From positions 1 through 11,841 of the forward strand of contig DATDOY010000183.1 in assembly GCA_035293045.1 (NCBI GenBank): DNA of 11,841 nucleotides, in the 5' to 3' direction. The DNA comes from DATDOY01 sp035293045 (lineage in GTDB: Bacteria; Actinomycetota; Acidimicrobiia; IMCC26256; JACPCJ01). Shown here piece after piece: positions 6,562-11,841 of this stretch (position 1 is the stretch's first letter; each line of letters opens with the position of its first letter). The notes below the pieces were generated by a model. The model was not told the DNA's origin, did no database searches, and saw only the letters and a list, made by a program, of their open reading frames with translations. A program made the position numbers and the translations under genes.

Positions 6562-6600
6562 CGCGCCGCGTGGCAGGTGGACCTGGAAACGCGCGGCGCG
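6562..6600. repeat. 9-bp GC inverted repeat with a nested smaller one, between the GYD gene and nadE
   Basis: CGCGCCGCG at 6562-6570 and its exact reverse complement at 6592-6600 flank a 21-base loop that itself contains CAGGT (6574-6578) and ACCTG (6581-6585). It lies 13 bases past the GYD stop on the minus strand. It could be a terminator or mRNA-end hairpin for the GYD gene, but there is no T-tract. An operator or chance GC pairing is also possible. Confidence 0.4.
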
Positions 6601-6612
6601 TGTCCGATCGCG

Positions 6613-6933
6613 TTACCCCCCGGGTGGGAGGTAGTTGACGCTCGTGCGCGCCGCCCGGTCCATCTCCTCTGGGGTGATGAGGACGGTGGTGCGGGTCGCC
6701 GCCATCCCGCTGGCGGCCACGGCGAGGCCGATCGCCGCCGCCGACACGTTGTCGGGAAGGTCGATGAGCACGACCGCGTCGTCGGCGCCGAAGGCGAAGT
6801 AGAACGCCTCCACCTGCCCGCCGAGATCGGCGACCATCTTCTCCACTGCCTCCCGACGGGCGGTGCCGCCCCGCGAGATGACTCCCTTGATTCCCTCGGT
6901 CGTGTACGAGGCGTTCACTAGGTACTTCGCCAT
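6613..6933 (-). CDS. GYD-domain protein
   Basis: A 106-residue protein covering one GYD domain, a small ferredoxin-like alpha/beta fold of unknown biochemical role. The start MAKYLVNASYTTEG is the typical beginning of this family, and FAFGADDAVVLIDLPDN at about 46-62 corresponds to the region giving the family its name (here GADD). The region GMAATRTTVLITPEEMD closes the fold. The start ATG 6933-6931 has a purine-rich GAGAGGGGG upstream; the extra 16 upstream codons in frame are not conserved-looking. It is divergent from glnE across 280 bases and may be co-transcribed with nadE. Function unknown beyond family. Confidence 0.88.
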   Translation of the reverse strand: MAKYLVNASYTTEGIKGVISRGGTARREAVEKMVADLGGQVEAFYFAFGADDAVVLIDLPDNVSAAAIGLAVAASGMAATRTTVLITPEEMDRAARTSVNYLPPGG

Positions 6934-7213
6934 GAAGGCCCCCTCTCGCCGGCGTTTCTCTCCGGATTGTCCTCCCAGCAAGGACGATTGACGAGGGGGG
7001 CAAAAGGCACACGGATGGCCGGGCGCCCCGCGGACCTGGGGTGACGGACGAACGTGCCGTCCCCGCCTGGCAATGCGCGTGGGTTACGCCCGTCCCCGCG
7101 TGGGGTGACGTCCCCCAGCGGGTCACGTGTTCGTCAACGGTCACCGCTGCCGTCCGGCGTGCCCGCCCTCCACGCCGTCCGGCGACGCCGACGCCGCGTG
7201 CGACACTGCGCGC
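6934..7213. other. Divergent regulatory region between the GYD gene and glnE
   Basis: A 280-base, very GC-rich gap with no supported gene. It should hold promoters for both neighbours, but I found no standard -35/-10 pair. It contains short repeated elements: TGGGGTGACG at 7037-7046 and 7101-7110, and CGTCCCCGC at 7058-7066 and 7091-7099. GGGG-T-GACGTC-CCCC at 7102-7114 is a near-palindrome, and GTGAC (7105-7109) with GTCAC (7122-7126) makes a wider inverted pair. A GlnR-like box (GTNAC-6-GNAAC) was looked for and not found. Confidence 0.45.
7037..7110. repeat. Paired direct repeats TGGGGTGACG and CGTCCCCGC
   Basis: TGGGGTGACG occurs at 7037-7046 and 7101-7110. CGTCCCCGC occurs between them, at 7058-7066 and 7091-7099. 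The two motifs are partly complementary (GGGG-GACG and CGTCCCC), so they can also pair as inverted repeats. This arrangement in a divergent promoter region suggests a binding site cluster, but the high GC makes chance matches likely. Confidence 0.4.
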
Positions 7214-10000
7214 ATGGCCGTCGACCTCGACGCGCCGGGACTGCGGGAGCCGATCGAGGCCTCCGCTGACCCTGGCGCCGTTCGCCTCGCGCTGACCCGC
7301 ATTCTCGAAGCACAACCCGAGCTCGCGGCCCCCCTCGCGGACGACGACCTCACACGCCGAGCCCTCGTCGCGGTGGTCGCCGCCTCCCGTTCGCTCACCC
7401 GCGCGATCGAGACCGACCCCGCCGCCCTCGACGCCCTCGCCAACCCGGACGCGTTCGCCGCCGAACGAGACGCAGCCGCGATGCTCGACGCCGGATCAGC
7501 GGCGGTGGTGGGGACTGAGGATCCCCGAAGAGCGTTGCGCCGATGGAAACGCCGCGAGCTCTTCCGCATCGCGGCCCGCGATCTCGTCGGCGGCGCCGAC
7601 CTCCCCGCGGTCGGGCGCGAACTCGCGGCGCTCGCCGAGGCTTGTCTTCGCCTCGCAGTCGACCTCGCCGCACCCACCGGATCGATGGCGGTCATTGGCA
7701 TGGGCAAACTCGGCGGCGCCGAACTCAACTACTCCAGCGACGTCGACGTGTTGTTCGTGCACGGTGACGGCACGGCTTCCGCCGACGCCGAACGAGCGGC
7801 GCGCGCCGTCCTCTCCGTCATGGCCGAACCCGGACCCGACGGCATCGTGTTCCGAACCGACGCCAATCTCCGGCCGGAGGGGCGCGCCGGGCCGCTCTCG
7901 CGCGACCTGGCGTCGTACGCCGCATACTGGGAACGGTGGGCCGAGGCCTGGGAGCTGCAAGCGCTTCTGAAGGCTCGCCCCGTCGCCGGCGACCCCGATC
8001 TCGGTGCGGCCTTCGCCGCCGCGTCGAGCGAACTCGTGTGGTCGGACGTCATCGACCCCGACGCCATCCGCGCCATCCGAGCCCTCAAGGCGCGCTCGGA
8101 ACAAGAGCTTCGCCGCACGGGCTCCGCGCACCGCGAGTTGAAGCGCGGGCCGGGAGGGATCCGCGACATCGAGTTCTCGGTGCAGCTGCTCCAGTTGGTG
8201 CACGGTCGCCACGACGCCGAGATCCGGTCTCGATCCACCCTCGGAGCGCTCGCCGAACTCGCACGCCATGGATACGTGGGAGCCAGCGAGGCGGGTGCCC
8301 TCGACGACTCGTATCGCTTCCTCCGCACCGTCGAGCACCGTCTTCAGCTCGTCGACGAGCACCAAGTGCACGCGCTGCCCGAGGACGAGCGCGCGCGTTC
8401 CCGGATCGCCCGGGTTCTCGGGTATCGCGACAGCGCCGACGCCACCGCCGCGGCGCAGTTCGAGCAGGAGCTAAGACGCCATCAAGGTCGCGTGCGCGCG
8501 AGCCACGAGCGGCTGTTCTTCCGTCCGGTCCTCGAGACGCTCGCGGGCAGCGGACGGCTCACTCCCAGCGCGGCGCAAGAGCGCCTCGCGGCGTTCGGGT
8601 TCGGCGACGTCGAGCGGATGCGCGGCGCGCTACGCGAGCTCACGGAGGGTCTCAGCCGCCAGTCGCGGCTCATGGAACAGATGTTCCCGCTCCTCCTCGA
8701 ATGGCTCTCCGCATCCCCCGACCCCGACCTCGGGTTGCTCCAGCTGAGAACCCTCGCCGAGGGGGCCTCCCGCTCCGCCACGGTCGCCGCAGCGTTCCGC
8801 GAGTCGACCGGCGCCGCGGAGCGCGTGTGTCGGCTTCTTGGTGCCAGTCGCGTCGTCGGCCAGGCGTTGCGGCGGAACCCGGGCGTCGTCATCCAACTCG
8901 GTGACGACGCCTATCTCGCCACCGAGAAGTCACACGCGGACTTCGCCCAGGAGGCGCGGCACGCGCTCGCGTGGCGGGGGGACGCGACGGAGCACCAGCA
9001 GGGCGTGCGCCGCTTCAAGCGTCGAGAGCTTCTCCGGACCGCGGCGCGCGACCTCCTCGGATTCGCGGGCGTCGAAGGCGTTGGCCGCGAACTCGCCGCG
9101 CTCGCCGACGCCACCATCGACGCGGCGTTGCGGGCCCTCGAACCTCGCGTGCCGCTCGCCGTTGTCGGCCTCGGCCGCCTCGGAGGAAACGCACTCTCAT
9201 ACGCGTCCGACGTGGACGTCCTCTTCGTCTACGACGGCGAGACCCCGCAGGACTACGCGGAGGCAGAGCGGGTGGCGCATGAGCTCATCCGTTCGGTCAG
9301 TGCCACCACGCCCGACGGCGACCTCTTTGCGATCGATTCCCGGTTGCGCCCCGAAGGCAAGCACGGCGCGATCGCTCGATCACTCGACGCCTATCGGCAG
9401 TACTACGAGACCCGCGCCGAGGTCTGGGAGTTCCTCGCACTCACCAAAGCACGGCTCGTCGCCGGGGATCCGATTCTCGGTCACCGGTTCCTCGCCCTCA
9501 CCGACCCCTACGTGTACCGCGACCCGTTTCCCGACGACTGGACTCGCGAGGTCCGCCGGATGAAGGCGCGCATCGAAAACGAACGCATTCCCACTGGTGA
9601 GGACCCGCAATTCCACCTCAAGCTCGGGCCGGGAACGCTCTCGGACGTTGAGTTCACCGCCCAGCTCGAGCAGTTGCGGTACGGCGGCGCCCACGAGTTG
9701 GTGCGAGGAACGGAGACCGTTGGGACGATCGAGCGGCTCGTCGCCCTCGGCATCGTGGCCGTCGACGACGGCGACGCCCTCATCGACGCGTACCGATTCT
9801 GCGAGCGCGCCCGGAACTACCGCTTTCTCCACACCGGATACGCGCACGATTCGTTGCCGACCGACCCGCGCGACGCCACCCACCTCGCTCGGATGCTGGG
9901 CTATGGGGACCGCCCGGTCGCGTCGATGCGCGACGACTACCGGCGGCTCACGCGTCGATGCCGACGCGTCGTTGACCGCGTGTTCTACGGCAAGGGCTGA
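7214..10000 (+). CDS. glnE: Bifunctional glutamine synthetase adenylyltransferase/deadenylylase
   Basis: Controls glutamine synthetase by adding AMP to (C-terminal half) and removing AMP from (N-terminal half) its regulatory tyrosine. The 928-residue protein has the expected duplicated layout. The first nucleotidyltransferase domain has GMGKLGG at 162-168 and SDVDV at 175-179, followed by its helical domain (KRGPGGIRDIEFSVQLLQ). The second has GLGRLGG at 652-658 and DVD at 666-668, followed by LKLGPGTLSDVEFTAQL. Each half is preceded by a matching KRRELFRIAARDL or KRRELLRTAARDL helix. Both active sites look intact, and the length fits the E. coli (946) type. The start ATG 7214 is chosen because the upstream extension to 7127 looks non-coding; no Shine-Dalgarno is evident, so it may be poorly translated or leaderless. 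No glnA lies in the window. It converges on the next gene with 20 bases between. Confidence 0.97.
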   Translation: MAVDLDAPGLREPIEASADPGAVRLALTRILEAQPELAAPLADDDLTRRALVAVVAASRSLTRAIETDPAALDALANPDAFAAERDAAAMLDAGSAAVVGTEDPRRALRRWKRRELFRIAARDLVGGADLPAVGRELAALAEACLRLAVDLAAPTGSMAVIGMGKLGGAELNYSSDVDVLFVHGDGTASADAERAARAVLSVMAEPGPDGIVFRTDANLRPEGRAGPLSRDLASYAAYWERWAEAWELQALLKARPVAGDPDLGAAFAAASSELVWSDVIDPDAIRAIRALKARSEQELRRTGSAHRELKRGPGGIRDIEFSVQLLQLVHGRHDAEIRSRSTLGALAELARHGYVGASEAGALDDSYRFLRTVEHRLQLVDEHQVHALPEDERARSRIARVLGYRDSADATAAAQFEQELRRHQGRVRASHERLFFRPVLETLAGSGRLTPSAAQERLAAFGFGDVERMRGALRELTEGLSRQSRLMEQMFPLLLEWLSASPDPDLGLLQLRTLAEGASRSATVAAAFRESTGAAERVCRLLGASRVVGQALRRNPGVVIQLGDDAYLATEKSHADFAQEARHALAWRGDATEHQQGVRRFKRRELLRTAARDLLGFAGVEGVGRELAALADATIDAALRALEPRVPLAVVGLGRLGGNALSYASDVDVLFVYDGETPQDYAEAERVAHELIRSVSATTPDGDLFAIDSRLRPEGKHGAIARSLDAYRQYYETRAEVWEFLALTKARLVAGDPILGHRFLALTDPYVYRDPFPDDWTREVRRMKARIENERIPTGEDPQFHLKLGPGTLSDVEFTAQLEQLRYGGAHELVRGTETVGTIERLVALGIVAVDDGDALIDAYRFCERARNYRFLHTGYAHDSLPTDPRDATHLARMLGYGDRPVASMRDDYRRLTRRCRRVVDRVFYGKG

Positions 10001-10020
10001 ACCGCGAGATTGGTCGAGGA

Positions 10021-11841
10021 CTACCGCTTCGCGCGTCGGAACCCGTCGGCTTCCGCTTGTGCCTCGTCGGCGTAGCAGCGATCGGGGTTGGTTCCTTCGT
10101 ACTGCGCCATTTCGGGTCCGCGGAAGATCTTCGATCCGAGCCTCGCCTTGATCGGATGCGTGGTCGGACAGGTGGACCCGACCGGCACAACCCAGGTCGT
10201 GCGCCCCGGCCGCCTCGGCCTCCTCGCCACCTTCTCCTGCGCCGGTTCGGGCTGCGATGCTTCGACACGGGCACGCCGGCCTGCCTTTCGTTCGGCCGTC
10301 TCGAGTGCGGCGCGCTCCTCAATCATCGCGGCTCGCTCCGCCTCGAGTTCCGCAACCCGCGCGTCGAGCTCGGCTTCTCGGCTTTGACGCCTTCGCTCGA
10401 GGAGCCTGCGGCCCGCTCGACTCGACTCGGCGCGATCCTTGTCTGCCTTCGCCATCAACGCTTCGACCTGGGCTCGCGAGTCGGCGAGTTCGGCGCGTGC
10501 AGCCTCGAGTTCGGCGCGTGCAGCCTCACGCGCCTGCTGCATCGCGGTCATCTCGGCGCGGGCCGCCTCTTCCCTCTGGCTGAGTTCGGCCCGCCCCTCG
10601 GCGAGCTCGCGGGCAAGCGCGTCGAGTCGCTGACCCTCGGCGACAAGATCTGCCCGCTGCGCCGCGATCGCCGCCGTTTCTGCCGTGATCTGGGAACGCT
10701 CACCCTGGAGCTTCTGCGTGAGTGATGAAGCCCTTGTCATCAGCCGGGACCTGACGTTGCCCAGCCGATCGCGCTCCTCGGAGATGCGCCGCCATGCCTC
10801 ACCCCGGCTTTGCTCTTCGGACTCGATCTCGGCGCGGAAGGCCTCGCGCTCGGCAGCAAGCCGCTGGTCCGCTTCGGCGAACTCCCGCTCGGCGACGCGG
10901 CGGCGTTCCTCGAGCGCGGCCCGCTCGTCGTTGAGGGCGGCGAGCTCGGCCTCCGCTGCGGCCCGGGCGGTCTCGGCGAGCTGCCGTTCGTTGACAACCT
11001 GCTCGTGAAGCTTGGCCACCGTGGTCCGCTCGGCCTCGAGCGCATCTCGCTCGGCAGCGAGCGCCTCTTGGGTGCCCGCGAGACGCCGCTGCGCTTCTTC
11101 GATCTCTCCCCGCTCGATCGTGAGGGCGCTCCGAGCGGCCTCGACGCGAGCGGCTTCCCCGGCGAGGTCGTCTCGTTCCGTCGCCAGTTGCGCTCGATCG
11201 GCCTCGAGTTGGCGAGCACGCTCGTTGGTCTGAGCGCGTTCGGCGGCCAGCGTGTCCGCCACCTGGTCGAGCCTCCTGGCCTCGGTCGCGAGACGGTCCT
11301 CTTCGCCGGCAACCCGCTCCTGGTCAGCGGTGAGGTCGGCGGAGGCCGTCGCCAACGCGTCGCGTTGGGTCGTGAGCGCCCGCTCGGCCAGGGCGAGCTG
11401 CTCCCGCTCACCGGCGAGACGGCCTTGTTCCGCGGCGAGTTCGGCCCCGAGGGCTTCGAGACGACCGCTCTCGGTCTCGAGGCGCTCGCGCTCGCCGGTA
11501 AGCGCGGCGTCGAGGTGATGGAGCCGCTCGGACTCGGCGGCGAGCCGCTGCGCTTCGGTGTCGAGTTCCGCCCGGACGTCGCGTTGGCGCTCCGCCTCCG
11601 CGGCGGCTGCTTGCCGGGCCTGTGCGAGCCGCCTCTCGTCGGCTTCGATCTCGGCGAGCCGTGAAGCGCGCTCGGTCTCCCACGTCTCCTGGGCGGCCTC
11701 GAGGACAGAGTGCTGCGCTGAGAGGGACTGGCGATCGTCGGCGATCGCCTCGCTGAGCTGCTCGAGCCGCTCGGACTCGGCCGCGAGCCGCTCTGCTTCG
11801 GTGTCGAGTTCCGCCCGGACGTCGCGTTGGCGCTCCGCCTC
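10021..11841 (-). CDS. Very long coiled-coil protein with a Cys/His 'sunset'-like C-terminal domain, N-terminus beyond window
   Basis: The minus-strand frame is open from the window edge to TAG 10021-10023: 606 residues with no convincing start, so the gene begins outside. About 515 residues are an unbroken Glu/Arg/Ala/Leu-rich coiled coil (for example LAAERDALEAERTTVAKL), with no membrane segment or ATPase motif seen. It is followed by a basic Arg/Pro linker of about 30 residues and a 59-residue C-terminal region. That region reads TTWVVPVGSTCPTTHPIKAR, then a CYADEAQAEADGF-type end with RRAKR. The CPxxHPIK...C pattern and the final 'A-G-F/Y-R-R' are those I associate with actinobacterial sunset domains, small modules fused to the ends of other proteins, and may bind metal or fold around it. 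Scaffold or cytoskeletal roles (Scy/FilP-like) are conceivable but inferred. A 78-bp direct repeat shows recent internal duplication. Confidence 0.85.
   Translation of the reverse strand, partial: EAERQRDVRAELDTEAERLAAESERLEQLSEAIADDRQSLSAQHSVLEAAQETWETERASRLAEIEADERRLAQARQAAAAEAERQRDVRAELDTEAQRLAAESERLHHLDAALTGERERLETESGRLEALGAELAAEQGRLAGEREQLALAERALTTQRDALATASADLTADQERVAGEEDRLATEARRLDQVADTLAAERAQTNERARQLEADRAQLATERDDLAGEAARVEAARSALTIERGEIEEAQRRLAGTQEALAAERDALEAERTTVAKLHEQVVNERQLAETARAAAEAELAALNDERAALEERRRVAEREFAEADQRLAAEREAFRAEIESEEQSRGEAWRRISEERDRLGNVRSRLMTRASSLTQKLQGERSQITAETAAIAAQRADLVAEGQRLDALARELAEGRAELSQREEAARAEMTAMQQAREAARAELEAARAELADSRAQVEALMAKADKDRAESSRAGRRLLERRRQSREAELDARVAELEAERAAMIEERAALETAERKAGRRARVEASQPEPAQEKVARRPRRPGRTTWVVPVGSTCPTTHPIKARLGSKIFRGPEMAQYEGTNPDRCYADEAQAEADGFRRAKR
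11521..11598. repeat. 78-bp direct repeat, copy 1, in the coiled-coil gene
   Basis: This copy matches 11764-11841 at 75 of 78 bases, 243 bp (81 codons) away. Differences are at repeat positions 19, 30 and 31. On the protein level the 26 residues differ at a single position (Q in this copy, E in the other, in ...DTEA-Q/E-RLAA...). The intervening sequence is not similar to anything else in the window, so only part of the 81-codon spacing is conserved. Confidence 0.9.
11764..11841. repeat. 78-bp direct repeat, copy 2, reaching the window edge
   Basis: Second copy of the repeat at 11521-11598. It runs to the last base of the window, so the identity may continue and more copies may follow upstream in the gene. 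Confidence 0.9.

Noticed and set aside
7081..7126. GlnR-type operator upstream of glnE
   Set aside because: GTTAC at 7083-7087 is not followed at the right distance by a GNAAC half site.
7127..7213. Extended glnE start at GTG 7127
   Set aside because: The 29 extra residues are Cys/Pro/Arg-rich and look non-coding, and ATG 7214 begins a more typical GlnE N-terminus.
7496..8371. Minus-strand 291-codon open frame inside glnE
   Set aside because: Antisense to conserved GlnE domains; no family motif of its own.
10810..11664. Plus-strand 284-codon open frame opposite the coiled-coil gene
   Set aside because: Its Leu/Gly/Glu repeats are the reverse reading of the coiled-coil codons; the minus-strand frame is far longer and has a recognisable C-terminal domain.

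Overview
The window is GC-rich chromosomal DNA with compact, mostly minus-strand genes and frequent GTG starts. The gene types seen are a short sigma-70 factor, DUF455-type ferritin-like protein, GYD protein, full-length GlnE, glutamine-dependent NAD synthase and a CxxxHPIK 'sunset'-like C-terminal domain. Together these point to an actinobacterium, most likely of the Acidimicrobiia type. That placement is inferred from composition and gene types, not from a marker search.

Layout, left to right. (1) 1-929, minus: a primary-like sigma-70 factor, cut only at its last few residues. (2) 930-1237: an intergenic stretch carrying a short tandem repeat. (3) 1238-1612, plus: a small antibiotic-biosynthesis-monooxygenase (ABM) fold protein. 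(4) 3797 down to 1634, minus: a tight three-gene operon made of a divergent ferritin-like protein, a DUF455 ferritin-like protein (4-base ATGA overlap) and an unrecognised 206-aa protein with a Lys/Ala tail. A promoter-like element overlaid by a perfect 16-bp palindrome (3899-3914) precedes it. (5) 6933 down to 3998, minus: a GYD-domain protein, glutamine-dependent NAD+ synthetase (nadE) and a classical SDR oxidoreductase. A perfect 10-bp inverted repeat sits in the nadE-SDR gap. (6) 7214-10000, plus: glnE, the bifunctional glutamine synthetase adenylyltransferase, divergent from the GYD gene. (7) 10021 to beyond 11841, minus: a very long coiled-coil protein converging on glnE, with a 59-residue Cys/His-containing C-terminal region and an almost perfect 78-bp internal repeat spaced 243 bp apart.

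Most genes are housekeeping (transcription initiation, NAD synthesis, nitrogen control). The less ordinary parts are the ferritin-like operon, which looks like a self-contained and possibly repressor-controlled iron or diiron system of unknown substrate, and the giant coiled-coil protein. No RNA genes, CRISPR arrays, insertion sequences or prophage genes were seen. No complete new defence or mobile system is visible.
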